The notes under the pieces are model-generated. The model was not told the DNA's origin, did not search any database, and worked only from the letters and a program-made list of their open reading frames with translations. 64,000 nucleotides of DNA from Xiphophorus maculatus (Eukaryota; Chordata; Actinopteri; Cyprinodontiformes; Poeciliidae): contig NC_036457.1 in assembly GCF_002775205.1 (NCBI RefSeq), positions 4,387,650 through 4,451,649 on the forward strand, read 5' to 3'. The translations under genes and the position numbers were made by a program. Below, one piece after another: positions 35,725-63,823 of this stretch; position 1 is the stretch's first letter, and the number at the start of each line of letters is the position of its first letter.

Positions 35725-36436
35725 TGAAATGATGAAGGTGACGATGATGACGATGACGTGACAGATATGATCAGACAGCGCTGCCAGGTTGCATCCAGTC
35801 AGGTTCAGGAAGGTCACGTGGTGTGACGTGTGACAGGTTAGTTTCACTCAGTTAGAAAAGCTCCAACCGGAAGGTTTCATTCATCTTTAAATCACCAGCC
35901 TAAGAGTCAGGGCTTTATTGGCTCTCTGGCACTTTAATCAGGGTGTTTAATCAGGACTTTGACTAGGCCATTGTAACAGTTTGACCCTTTTTCAGCCATT
36001 TTGTTTAAGGTCAGCTGCTGTGTGTGGGTTGGTGGTTCTGTTGATGATCTGGTCTGGTTTGGACCCAGAACCAGCTGGAGCTCATGGTCCAATCAGCAGT
36101 TCCGCTCAGATCCTCACAGAACCAAAACCGGATCCAACTCAGTCCGTTCAGATCACAGACCGGGAGCGTTTCAGACCCAAAGGGGCGTGGCCTAAAGCTG
36201 CAAATCAATTAATCCTGAGTTTTAAATACAAACTTGTTACAATCTGCAGCAGATTAAATGTGTTTCTGAAACCAGCCGGGCCTCAGGGGACGATTCTGTA
36301 GTTTCTGAAACCAGCTGGTTCCGTCTGTGATCCTGGTGGGTCGACTTGAACCCGCCATCTGGGTCAGACCGTCAGTGGAGCGAAACGCGTTTTATCGATG
36401 ATAGCGTGGATTCAGGATGCCTGCTGCAGGATGTAG

Positions 36437-51488
<15,052 letters not shown>

Positions 51489-52200
51489 GCAGGCAGCCGT
51501 AGCACATCGGGACAGACGTTGTGCATCCACACCACTGCGGTGTGAGCCGGAGCCGGAGTCCCTCTGGGCGCTGTGTTTGGACCGGCGGTGGTGTGGATGC
51601 ACTGGACCTGTCCAGAACAAACCGCCCATCTGTGCCCAGTGATTTCATCAGAACATCGTGATTGGCCACAGTGTATCTTCGTAGAGCTGCTTTCTCGTCG
51701 CACAAGCTCAACCAAACTTAGTCAACGCTACAGAATCAAGCAGCTGCTCTCACCACGGCGTTCTGCGGACAGAACTGTACAGAAGTGTATTAATAACTTT
51801 GTGCTTTGACGATCTGTTGTGTTGCATTTGAACAGAGGATAGAAACGTCCTTATAGCATTCTGTGTATCTTTATAAGGCAAAAGTTTTACCTTTCTGCCC
51901 GTCAGATGGGTCCCACTCTGCTTCCACGCTTCATGGACCGGGTCCAGTAGAACACCTGCTGAATGTTTCTCAGTTCTGCTGCCTGACCGACGACAGCCAG
52001 GCTCTCCGCCTGCTCCGCCTCGCTGGGATTGTGCTGCTTCTGCTGAATGTTGCGAGAGCTGAATGTGGGAGAGACTCTGTGAAATAACTGGAATGTCTGC
52101 ATGAGAGAAAGCTTAACGATTCCGACTGGTCCTCGAACGCATCGCCTCTCTACAGGAATGAATCAGTCCGACAGTTGAGAAGTAAAGCTTATTAAAAACA
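51489..52200 (+). other. cep170b: cep170b 3' UTR candidate
   Basis: Follows the TGA at 51486-51488. Open frames here are not conserved. An ATTAAA at 52191-52196 is a possible poly(A) signal. No canonical AATAAA was seen closer to the stop, so the transcript end is uncertain. Confidence 0.35.
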
Positions 52201-52412
52201 CCTGAGAACAAACAAGATTTCTTAAAGTGTAACTGACCCCCCTGTGAAAGCAAAGCCCGCACCCAAAAAATCTCTAAATTCCAAAGTGGGCGGAGCCAGA
52301 ACCCCCTTGGGGGCGTGGCTAAGCGTGTGAATGAGCAGAGAGGGTAAAGCTGGGCTGTGGTCCTGTTGTCAGCTTAGTAACAGTTGCTATAGGTAGCGAC
52401 TTTTAAAAAAAA

Positions 52413-52600
52413 AAAAAAAAACAGTGACTAGCAACAAATCTATCAACTTTTTTCAAAAAAAAGCTTCTAGCGACAAATTTAACGCCTTTTCCCCAGAAAA
52501 TCAACTGACAAATCTATCAACTTTTTTCAAAAAAGCTACTAGCTTCAAATCTAGCCACTTTTTTCCCTCTTTACAGCAACTAGCGGCTTTTTCTTCTTTA
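52413..52600. repeat. Imperfect tandem repeat with 'aaatctatcaacttttttc'
   Basis: Two to three diverged units of about 60-70 bp with the phrases 'caaatctatcaactttttt', 'caaaaaa' and 'gcttctagc/gctactagc', preceded by an A run. It is intergenic. Confidence 0.65.
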
Positions 52601-55600
52601 TTGGAGACTTTCATTGCGACGTGTGAAAAACCAGCCGCTGTCAAAGTGAGATGGTTTTATGGTTTTATCCCTGAACGCAGGGCTGTGTGACAGACATGAA
52701 CCAAGCTGGAAGCAAAAGGAAAATTCATCTGCAGTACCCCAATTTCAACCATAAGAGGGCAGCACTGAAACGGCTCTAGGCTAAATATTGCAGAATTAAA
52801 CAAATTTACACTAAAATGTCATATTTCACACAGAAACATAAAGTTATCAAGCTTAAGGACAAAATTAAATGGAAACAGTTGATTACGGGTTTAGTTCCTC
52901 TCTATTTATGGGTTTAGATGAATTCGCCTGGTTCAGTGAGAGATGTTAGGTTGTTTCCAACTCCCAGGTCCAAGTAGAAACTAATGTCCGCGGCAGTTTT
53001 AATGAAGTATTTAGAGCTTTACGCCGTGGGAGGGTCGATGGAAGGTGACGTGGTGTGAGTGGGTCTCTGCGTGTCCGCTAGCTGCTAGCTGCTAGCTGCT
53101 AGCTGTGCTGTTGTCGCTGTGTGCTGGGCTAATGTTTGTGTTTTTTTTCTCCGTCTTTGTGTTAAAGCAGCTGAGACGTTCGTATGTACAGACAGTGAAA
53201 TGATCCAGTTCATTTCCAGATAAATGAACGAAGCTGTTAACTCTCGGCTTAATTAACCTAGCTTAGCATAACGACTGGAAACGGCGGGAATGCAAACTGA
53301 GCCTGTGCTTGGCTTTCATTCACTTTCAAACAAACTTTTACTTTCCTATCCAAGTGGCTTCATGGTGTAACCAAAAATAATAATATTGTTTTATTTAGTG
53401 AAACAATAATTCAGTAGAAGCTGATGTTTACTGATTTATTTTTATCTGCAGTTTCTGAGACTCGGTGATTGATTTTGTGTTTATTATTGCTGTTTACTGC
53501 TGCTGCATTTTTTAGCCAAAAACTAACAGAAATAATCTGGGTTGTTTATCCTGTCACAAGAGTAGAAAATTGAGGTTAATTATTAAAAGTAATATGATGT
53601 TGATTCAATTATATTATGTCATAGTTTAAAACCAAATCTTTAGTTAGCAAGCTAAATATTTACTAATAATAGTTTTAAAGTAAATATTGAGTTTGGAACT
53701 AAATATTACAAAATTAAATATTTAATTAGCAAGATAAATATTTAGCTTGCTAACTAAATAGTTTGAAACTGACATTTAAACACTTATGAATAAAATTGTG
53801 AGAATATGACTGAGCTTTTAGCCCCGTCTTCTTTTCTTATGTCAGGTTAAATAATCCAAATTATTTCTAGCTTTTTGGTGTCTCATAGTTGTAATCTGAT
53901 GTTTCTGTGTTTACTGACGTAGACAGGCATCCGTTTCCACCGTTAGCGCTAAGCTAGGCTAACTCCACTATGGTGATTGTTCTGTACAAAACCACGATTC
54001 AATCTCCAGCAGAGATGAAGGATTCTCTATGGAAACCTATAAAAACCACTTTAGAGAAATAAAATGCTTGCCATAGTTATGACTTTGAAAGTTTTAATTT
54101 TTACTTTGAAGTTTAAATATTTGATATAAAGTTTCAGAATTTAGACTTTTAATGTTAGAATTAAAGTCTAAATTAGGACTTTGACTCTTATGACAACTTC
54201 AAAAGTAACAACCATTACTTTGTTCATATCATGACTGAAAGTCTAAATTTTTACACTAGTGCTCATATTCCTAACTTTGTATCTGATATTTATATCCAAT
54301 TATTATAATTTAATTTTTTTTTACTTTCTATCACAGTTATGTCTTTAAAGTCATATTTCTGATTTTGCATCCTATAAAAAGTCTAAATTAATTTCTACTT
54401 CCAAAGTCATATTTATAAGTCCACCCTGCCATTATTCCTTCCTCTCTAGTGGCACATATGGGCCTCCGTAGTTTCACTGACCTGTGGACTTGAAGTGTTG
54501 GGCTGGAGAAACCAGATATGGCAAACCTTTATCATAAAGTGCATGTTTCCTGTAGCTTGAGGCAGGTGAGGTTTTGATGCTAAATCACCAAATGTGCACT
54601 TTTTCCATCGGATGAACAAACACCCGGAGGAAACGGGTGGAGCTTTTATTTATCCTTCATGCTGATTGTTTGGAAAATGTTTTATTTGACCATTTTACGC
54701 AATCCTGACTGGGCGGTGCTGCGATGATGTAACAGCTGCTGCTGCAGCTGATTGGTGGTCTGGCCTCCATGCGCTCTGTGTTTTGTTGCAGTGCATGCAG
54801 CTGAGTAAGAACAGCAAACATCTGCTCTGTTTCTCATTTTTATGCATCTGATCAGATTATGGTGCTGCAGACGGACTTGCGTAACTAACAAATGTTTTTT
54901 ATTTTCCAAGGATTTCCACACATCTGAACTCTTTTGTTTATCATCGTTTCTTTGTATCATTCGGTCATTTGTAATAAACTGACTCCATGCACTCTGTTGG
55001 TGAACTGCAGGGAGACGGTTTTTATTCCAGAACGCCGACGGCGTCGAAAACAGGAGAACAAAACCAGGAACCAAAAACACGAGATCATTAAAAACCTGGT
55101 GTGAGATGAAAACATTTTTTTTAAAATTCAAGAATAGGAAGAGAAATATACAACGGTAAATTTCCACCAAAAAAACTCACATTTTGAAATTAATTTCTTT
55201 GAATAAAGAAAGTTTTTGAGTTCCAAAAGTCACATATGTTCAACTTGGAGTTTCAAAAGTTTAAAGTTTGCTAGAAAAAAAATAAAAAAATGAAATTTTT
55301 AGATCAATCTCAGAAAATTACGTGGAAAAAAATTGGAGGTTTAAAACACAAAATCTTTTATTTTCCATACTCAGAAATTTCCAAGTTTTTTCTAGAAAAT
55401 TTCTGAATCAAACATTAATAAAAAATAAAACCTAAAGCCGCCCCCATGCAGAAAATGTCGCCCCCTGTTGGGAGGATTTAAAAACAGTTAAAAAACAAAA
55501 ACAATGTTTTTTTAATCAGGCTTGAATTCAGCTGAAACAATTTTGGGTCGCAGCTCAGTAGAAGATCTCTGGGAAACAGAAACAGCAGCTGATTAGACTG

Positions 55601-55840
55601 AGGACGGAAACCAGGAAACGTACAGAAAAAACAAAATAAACTTATTTAAAATGAACCAGAGAAAAAATAATTTTATATTCAGAATCTGTTGGATCTGAAA
55701 AAAGGAAGAAAAGCCAGCAAACCAATAAATAACTCATAATATGCTTACAGAACAAGAATAACTGCAGCTCCAACATTTTGTGGAACAATTAAGGCTTTGT
55801 TTTGGTATTTCAAAATAAAAGCCCAGAGTTCATCAAACTA
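52600..55840. other. Intergenic region between cep170b and the LBH-domain gene
   Basis: AT-rich. Includes a 'gctagctgcta' run near 53080-53110 and a palindromic stretch at 53640-53765 built on 'agcaagataaatattta', with a related opposed copy at 41890-41960. An AT-rich repeat at 55190-55410 is related to those at 31855 and 61840. A minus-strand open frame of 162 codons (54682-55170) is unrecognised and shows no splice or family support. Confidence 0.55.
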
Positions 55841-56025
55841 TTTATTGATCTGTGAAAAATACGAGTTAGAATAAATCAGATGTTTCTTCCAAAAATACCA
55901 ATAAAAATAAAACGAATACATCAAAAGGTTGTTTTTTATCATGAGTACTCGGAGGTCAGAGGTCAGCCTTCCAATTATCTCAGGTGTGTTAGCTCCGCCT
56001 CTTCACCTGGGTAAAACTGGAGCCA

Positions 56026-56884
<859 letters not shown>

Positions 56885-57199
56885 CTCAGCCAATCAGCGT
56901 TCAGCAGGCTGAGGATGATGAGAAGGAAACAGGATGTTCAGACTGTCGCCTCACTAACATATTCACACACCGCTTAACCTTTCATCACATTCCAACCAGA
57001 AACTGGTCGGCTGGTTACAGTTAAAAATCTGAAAAGTGTGGAGTGTGTTGAAAGGTGAGCAGAGACAGGCGGTGTGTGTTTGCACAAACAGACACACACA
57101 TTGTGTCTGTTGAGTGGCTGTTAGCAGAAACGCATGCAAACAGCCACTCAAGTTCTAACTGGTTCCTCAGAATCAGAACCCACAGGAGAGGAAAAGTAC
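56885..57199. other. Upstream region of the LBH-domain gene
   Basis: Short intergenic stretch upstream of the minus-strand ATG, containing its presumed 5' UTR and promoter. It has GCCAATCAG (CCAAT-type) at 56889-56897 and a palindromic stem around 57115-57145 (agtggctgttag...cagccactc). No further exon is supported. Confidence 0.4.
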
Positions 57200-57520
57200 G
57201 GAGCTACATTAGGGCCGCAAAGCTTATTCAAAATGGGGAAAAAACTGAAACTGAAAAATTATTTTGGAACTCGGGAAAAAAAATAGAACTGGACAAACAT
57301 TCAAACTGGAATGAAACTGAAAAATAATTGTGAAAAGATTTTAGACTGAAAAGATAAACTGAAAATAAAGATTTTAGACTGAAAAATAAGGATGTTAAAC
57401 TAAAAAAATATTCAAAACTACTTTTCAAATTCAGTTTTTGTTTTTTAATTTTCAGATTTCTTTTTCTTAGTTTCGAACTTGTTTTCTTCTGAACAAATTT
57501 CATGGCCTTAATGTAGCTCC
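57200..57520. mobile_element. Mini-transposon (321 bp) with GGAGCTACATTA-type inverted ends
   Basis: Left end ggagctacattagggcc; right end ggccttaatgtagctcc. These are inverted copies with one mismatch over 17 bp. The interior is A-rich with repeated 'aactgaaaa' phrases and no coding capacity. A target duplication is not obvious. A decayed relative may lie at 22235-22545. Confidence 0.75.
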
Positions 57521-58763
57521 ATAAAAGTCCCTGCAGCTGGATCTCTGGGTTCTATCAGTGGTTCTGATGGACCGGTAGTTCATCTCTACTTAATGAAACA
57601 TTTGATTTTTGGCAGCGAGCACAGAAGCTTCCTTTCACCAGTCAGAAATTTGAATATTTTCCTGGAGCGGAGCCCGGACCGAACAGCTGCAGGGCGTGTG
57701 TTCCGCCAGCAGGGGGCGGCGCTGCGCCTCCACCCGGAAGGGAAGAGGAGAACGGGCGGATCGGACAGGTGAGACCAGATTCAGCAGGTAAGCTAAACCT
57801 GTGGAAACTCCTGCATTATTCAGCGCTGGTATTACGCCGCTTTTTCCACCAGAGCTGCAAAATCGGGCCGCCAAACCGGGTTGCCAAGGCAACAGCCCAG
57901 AAATACTAATAATCTATAGTTTCTGTAGGTTAAAGTTACTCCATCAACATGATCACATACACAGAAAACAAACCAAAACCCCTGATGGGTTACGGATCTC
58001 AGCATTATTTCTGTTTTGAATATTTTGAGAGGAAAATTAAGAAGAAAAAAAAAGTCTCACGGTTTGATCTTTGATCCGCAGAAAAAACTGGAAATGAAGC
58101 TGAAGCTGCAAAATCCACAGGAGATCAGACAGAGACCTGCTGCTGATGCTCTGGGGCCGCCTCATGTGGCTCTGTGTGTGTGAGAGAGAGGGTGTGTGTG
58201 TGTGTGTGTGTGTGTGCTTTGCATAAAGTCCTGATTTGACTCTGCAGGATTTGCATGAAGGAGTGTCCGTTTGTTGTTTGTCTGAAGCTTCAGTTCTGAT
58301 CCTCTTCATCATTTTTTCCTATAAACTGGAAAAACTTTCAGGTTATTTTTTTTCAACTTTTCTTCTCCTGATGTCCTGAAGTCTTCTGATGTTTTGATTT
58401 GGGTTTTTTCTTGTCCTGCTAAAGAAATAAAACTAGTTGAGATGAACATTTCTGTTGTTTTTAAGACACAAAACTTAAAACGAGAAACGAATATGTAACA
58501 ATGAGATGTAAACTTAAGGAGAATCTTTCTTGTTTTAGTTATATAAAACATTAAAACAAGAACATTTCTAGTAAGAGATGAATTACAAATTGAGTCAACT
58601 ACAATGACTTAATTGCACATTTTACAGAGATATGAAATTCTTAAAAACAAGAAAGTTTCTCAAAAAGAGAAAAATCATTTAATGAGAACATTAAGAAAGT
58701 GAACTCTAAACCTACAAGCCTCGGTCTGGGTTCGGTTAAATGGCCGATGTGAGCAGAGGCCGC

Positions 58764-58935
58764 TCCAAAAGCAGGAAGTGGACTGCAGCGCATGGCATTC
58801 TGGGTAAATTCAACCACAACAAGCGAGTTGGCCTAGCGTTACCGGAAGAAATGGCCTGTGGTCTTTAGCCAAAGACTGGAGAGAAATCCTCCAACCACTA
58901 AAATTCATGAGAAACAGAACCACAGCAGCTGGAAA
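58764..58935 (+). repeat. Dispersed repeat family, copy 3 (partial)
   Basis: Shares 'gctccaaaagcaggaagtgg', 'cattctgggtaaat' and 'gtggtctttagccaaagac' with the copy at 42005-42575. The 3' half is missing or replaced. Confidence 0.7.
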
Positions 58936-59493
58936 CGGAACAAACGCTGAAGTATCGAACCTACAGGAGAAAAACATCCCGAGAGAACCTGATCCGATGT
59001 TCATGCTGCTATCAGAGGATTCTACGGAAGTATTTCAGTAAACAAAAGACAAACCTCCCCATGAAACCTTCAGAGAAAGCCTGGAGAACCTCTGACCCGG
59101 ATAAAATAATGACCGGGTCACAGCTCAACGTCATCATTGAGGGTTTAAACGTTAAACTTGAGGCTCGGATCCATTTTCTCTCTGAACACAAAGAGGCGAC
59201 TGCTGCGCTACACTGACCTCTGCTGGTAGTTTACCGTCACTACATCCTCCACTAGCGATCAGTCACTGAAAGATTTTTATTCGTTTTATTCATTTAATAA
59301 TGTTTGATGGATTAAATGTTTCAGTTCATGCTTTATATTTTGATCAGATATGATATTTAATGAAATGATGTGAAGTTTTTAATGAAATTAATACTTTTTG
59401 ATGATTGAAAACAGTCACATCATTGAATCAGGTAAACACTAAATGAATGGATGAACTCTTCTGCGGCTCAGCCTGACTGAGGTGGATGGAAAG

Positions 59494-59495
<2 letters not shown>

Positions 59496-59550
<55 letters not shown>
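59496..59550. repeat. (ATG)n microsatellite
   Basis: About 18 uninterrupted trinucleotide units, just upstream of the Sec6-family gene. Confidence 0.95.
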
Positions 59551-59822
59551 CAGTGGCTGAAAGTGAAAGGGTTTCGGTCTGGTTGAGATGCTCAGGAGGT
59601 TTCGGCAGGAAGCAGATCAGCTGCTGGATCCTCAGTTTTCCGTCTGATCAGGTCATTTTCTGTTTTCTGCTCCTGTGTTTAAAGCGCCCAGATCCTGATC
59701 AGGCTGATCCTGTTAGGATGATTAGAGAGGATCCACCAGATCAGATCCGTCACCATGGAAACCGATTCAATGTCTGATCTGATTTCTGCAGCAGAACTAG
59801 AACCGGATCAGAACCGGAGGAC

Positions 59823-59850
59823 ATGTGGATGAGGCTGAAGAGCAAGCAGG

Positions 59851-59882
<32 letters not shown>

Positions 59883-62800
59883 GCGGTGCATCTGTACTAC
59901 TGGAAGCTGCAGTATTTCTATGAATGACCAGCAGAGGGCATCAGAGTGAAGATCAGGCGACAGAGGCGGCCTTGGATTAGACCGTTAGCTGAACGGAGCT
60001 GAACCTGAAAACGTCATTGATCCGCTCATCAGCTGATTATTAACTGATTCAGTTAGATCTTTCAAACAGCTGAGAGGAAAACATCTGGACTGAACTGAAA
60101 TTCTGCTTGTGCCGCATTTGTGATGAGTAATGGTGGCCTTCCTCTGGAGGAAGAGGAGGATGAAGATGTTAGGTTTTGTCATAATGCGGATCTAGAGGAA
60201 ACTGAAAGTGTTTGGGACCACAGATGCTCACTGTCTGATCTGGACCGAGCCTGTGGAGCCGAACCGGAACCATGGTTCTGGTTTCGGATGCGTGGAACCT
60301 CCTCTGCGTCTGCATGGTGAACAAACAGGGTGAGAGCAGACGTGACCTTTTTACCTTTAACGCTTCGCTGCAGAGCCGCTTTATCGGCATCATTTGTTTG
60401 CGTCTGTCACTTCTGGGTCTCTTATTTGCGTTCATGAAAAAAGAAAAAACATTTATATAATAAATACTAGTTTTAATGCATCGCAGTTAGAACAGAAAAT
60501 GATGGCGATGAGTAACTCCTCCAGACCCCGCCTTCACCGCCCCTTAACTCCGCCACTGCCGCCGGCCCCTCCGGCGGAGAACACGTCCGCTCGGAGAGAT
60601 GAGAGGAGGTATGGCGGAGCTCCGCTCCAACTTTACTGGGTTTTGGGTTCTGGAGGTTCTGATGGTGTGTTTGTGGGATGAATCTGTGCGGGAGATGATG
60701 AAGGTGAGGCGGTTCTAATTCCTCTTCATCGCAACTTTTCCACCATATTTCAGCGAGCAGATCCCGAACGGGCCTGGTTTTCACCACAGAAATGTGTCTG
60801 TTTGGAGGTTTCTGTCGTTTAAAGATGAGAACTGGGTTCGGCCTGGTTCCGAGACCGATCCGGACCGGTTCTGGACTGGTTCCGAACTGGTTCTACAGGC
60901 TGTAATCTGGTCTCAGAATACGCAGTTGATACTTATTCTCCGTTTTATCGTTGGCTAATCTTCATTTACTTGGCTTGAACTGAAATATTTAACAGGAATT
61001 CTGGGTAAATAGTTTTTTATTTGTTTTTATTATGAACGAAAACTGAATACTGAGGCTTTAAACACAGAAGTAAGGAAAATTAATGCTTTTTTTTACTTAA
61101 ACGTTTTACTGACATATTATTAAAACTATCCACTGTCTTAATAATTACAAGATTGCATGTGTGAATTAATAAATTAAATGAAGCTCAAACTAACAAATGC
61201 AGAATTATTACTTTTTGTACATTTTTATTGATTTTTTGTTTCAAAAACCTATAATATGGTTTGTAAAACAATACTTAGAATAATTAATAATTTTGATAAT
61301 TAATAATTGTGATATTCATAAATAGATGTAATATGGAAATGTAAAATAAATTAAAGACTAGCCAGAAAAGGTTTAAGTATTTTTATGAATTCATTTTTAT
61401 ATTCAGGAGGTCATAATAATAATAATCTAATTATTATAATTGATCAAAAGTATTTATTTTGTGAAATTGAATAAATTTAACAAAACACAGCCAGCAAATG
61501 CTATGTTATTATGTTTCTTTAACTGTATTTATTTTTATTTTCAGGGGCTCATAATAATAATTTATAACAAGAATTAATTAAAAAAATATATTTTCTGTTT
61601 ATTAGTTTACAGAGAGGAACGTGTTTCCAGATTTTAACTGGTGTTTCCCTGATGTACAGCAGGGGGCGCCGATGAGAACCCCGGAGGAACCCGGAAGAGA
61701 ATCCCCAAGCTGAAGATCCCCGCAAACATCTGGAGCCACCGCAAACAGAAGAACCAGCAGAGAGGTCAGAACCTGATTAGAGCCGCAAACAGAGGAGGAA
61801 AAACTGAGAGGTTTAAAAGAGAAATAAAGAAAGTCTGACTTTTAAAATTTCTAGAAATTTTTGTCAGAAATTTGGGGATCAATCAAAAAAAAAAAAATTC
61901 TAGAAAAACCAAAAACTTTCTGTCTTCGAAAGTTAAAATTTGATAGAAAAAAAACAAGGAAACATTTGAATGTAAAAAGTTGCAAATTTTCTAGAGAAAA
62001 CCTGGAATTTTCTGAATTTCAAAAGTAGAAATTTTTCAGTTTCGGAAATTTGGAAGTTTTGAAACAGAATTTTTTTTTCTAGAAGATATCTGACTTTTCT
62101 TCCAGCACATTTTTGACTTCCAAAAGTCAGAAATGTCCTTGTTGTTTTTTTATTTAATAAAATTTCTGAGATGTCTTGGCTTGTCCGTTTCTCCTCTGGG
62201 TGCAACACGCCGTCGTCTTTTTGGACGAAGGCCTAGTTAAATCATTTAGATGGAAGAGAACTCTACCAGCATGTTGGTCTGGACAGAGCAGCCAAACCCA
62301 AACCTTCTCATCTTCGTTCCGGATCCTGCAAATCCTCCATCAGGAACGAGGAGAGAGAAAACCAAAACAGGAGCATTATTTCAGCCTGAAACGGCATTAC
62401 CGACCACCGACACCCACAGAAGTGACGTTTCAGGTTGGGAGAAATAACGCCGCCCTCTCTTTTCTGTGTGTCCGTGTCACTTCCTGCAGACAACCAGCCG
62501 GACGGCGGCCATGAGGAGGAAGAAGAGGAGCAGCAGGAGGAAGAGCGACTGGATGACCTCACCAGGAAGCTGATCCTCAGGGAGGAAGAGCTCTTCACCC
62601 AGGACTGCCGCAGTGAGGAAGAGGAGGACCTACTGCTGAAGGACTTTGAGTCTCTGAGCGTCCGGGTCTGGATGGCCGTCCACAGCAGCTTCGACGCCAC
62701 GGCGCCCCCTGCTGGACGTCCGGACGTCCTGAGGAGCGCCGTGGACGCTGTCCTGCAGCAGGAGACGCAGGACCAGCGCTGGACAGAGAGTCCCGCGGAC

Positions 62801-63597
62801 AGCGCCCCCGTCTGGCGACCGCTGAGGTGGCTGAGGACGCACAACCAGCTGCTGCAGAAAATGGTGGAAAAGCGACTGAAGGACGCAGGAGAGGACGAGA
62901 CAGGAGACACTGGACAGCTGTCCTCTATCACCAAGAGACAGGTGATGATGGATGGATGATGGATGGATGGATGGATGGATGGATGGATGGATGGATGGAT
63001 GATGGATGGATGGATGGATGGATGGATGGATGGATGGATGGATGGATGAACAACTCTCTGCTGATGTTTCCTTAATTTCAGCTTCCAGCCAATCAGAGAG
63101 CAGATGTGAGTTGATTTGTGCTCACCAACGATCTTTACCCATCAACAGAACGACATCATCAGCATCATTCTGTAGTTTATTTCTTCATGTTTTCTCTTTT
63201 TATCTTTGATATTTATGTTACTTGAGTTTTTCATTCCTTCAACTTTACTAACTGATCTGTCCCTTCTTTGGATTTCCTCGCCCCCCAGGAGATCCCCCAG
63301 CCTCAGGTTTGGTAGCCATGTTGAAGCAGACCTTTAGAACAGCAGCAGCCTCTCTGATCCTCTCCGTCGTGTTTCACCTGTCCAGGTGTTCCGCCTGGGG
63401 AAGCGTGTGAAGGAGGACCTGCTGATGGCGGCGGTGGCGGTGAGGGACTGCTACCCGCCCAGGATGGACATCCTGAACATCTACGGCGGACTCTACCACC
63501 AGGCCTTCAGCGCCCACCTGGCCCAGCTCTCCTCCTCCGAACTGGACCTGGACGACTGCAGCTACCTGCTGTTCTGGGTCAACCACTACTATCCTGA
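59823..63597 (+). CDS. Sec6/TNFAIP2/EXOC3L4-family gene, 5' part (continues past the window)
   Basis: Family role: exocyst Sec6-like, helical-rod proteins; TNFAIP2 (M-Sec) promotes membrane protrusions and nanotubes. Exons in this model: 59823-59850 (MWMRLKSKQ), 61663-61764 ([14 protein letters not shown], polybasic), 62490-62941 (acidic run, then [43 protein letters not shown]), two optional in-frame microexons (63082-63105, 63289-63306) and 63386-63597. The last exon has the family block [12 protein letters not shown]...[13 protein letters not shown]...[11 protein letters not shown] and ends in phase 2. Phases agree. The basic N-terminus fits membrane binding as in M-Sec. The remaining exons must lie beyond 64000. 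I cannot decide between tnfaip2 and exoc3l4. The first exon is the weakest call. Confidence 0.7.
59852..59882. repeat. (ATT)n microsatellite at a proposed splice donor
   Basis: About ten ATT units beginning within the donor of the proposed first exon (G|gtattatt at 59851). Confidence 0.9.
61840..62170. repeat. AT-rich repeat with 'ttctagaaa' and 'ttcaaaagt', copy 3
   Basis: Same phrases as in 31855-32130 and 55190-55410. Strongly diverged; lies in the intron 61765-62489. Confidence 0.4.
62490..62941 (+). CDS. Sec6-family gene, main N-terminal exon
   Basis: This 452-nt exon has a clear acceptor (cttcctgcag) and encodes a Glu-rich segment followed by a predicted helical region with heptad-like leucines. 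It ends in CAG before a weak donor, gtgatg, that runs directly into a (GATG)n repeat. The in-frame join to 63386 (phase 0) supports the boundary. Confidence 0.8.
62945..63048. repeat. (GATG)n microsatellite after a splice donor
   Basis: About 25 GATG units with two GATGAT interruptions, starting 4 nt into the intron. The MDGW-type open frame is an artefact. Confidence 0.95.
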
Positions 63598-63823
63598 GTC
63601 AGTTTCCATGGCAACCGTTCACGCTGTCGCCTTCAAATGAGGCTTCATTTGTTTCCTGGACATAGTCTTTTTAATATTGGTATTGTAACTAAACCGGTAG
63701 CTGTGCTAACCCTAAAATGCTAATCAAAAACAATAGTTCACTAAACAGAAAAGCTTTAAGTCAAAACCCAAAATTTCAACCCAGATGTCAAACAAAACTG
63801 AACTGAAAGGAATCAGAATTTAT

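Larger units (their letters stand above)
57521..59822. other. Intergenic region upstream of the Sec6-family gene
   Basis: Contains a (TG)n/(GA)n run at 58178-58215, a partial copy of the dispersed repeat (58764-58935) and an (ATG)n microsatellite (59496-59550). The stretch 57650-57780 is GC-rich. No exon is supported. The promoter of the downstream gene is presumably near 59550-59820. Confidence 0.5.

Noticed and set aside
60499-60608. Pro-rich ATG-initiated exon ([15 protein letters not shown]) with donor gtatgg as first exon of the Sec6-family gene
   Set aside because: It ends in phase 2, which does not fit the next exon (61663, needs phase 1); the 59823 start fits.
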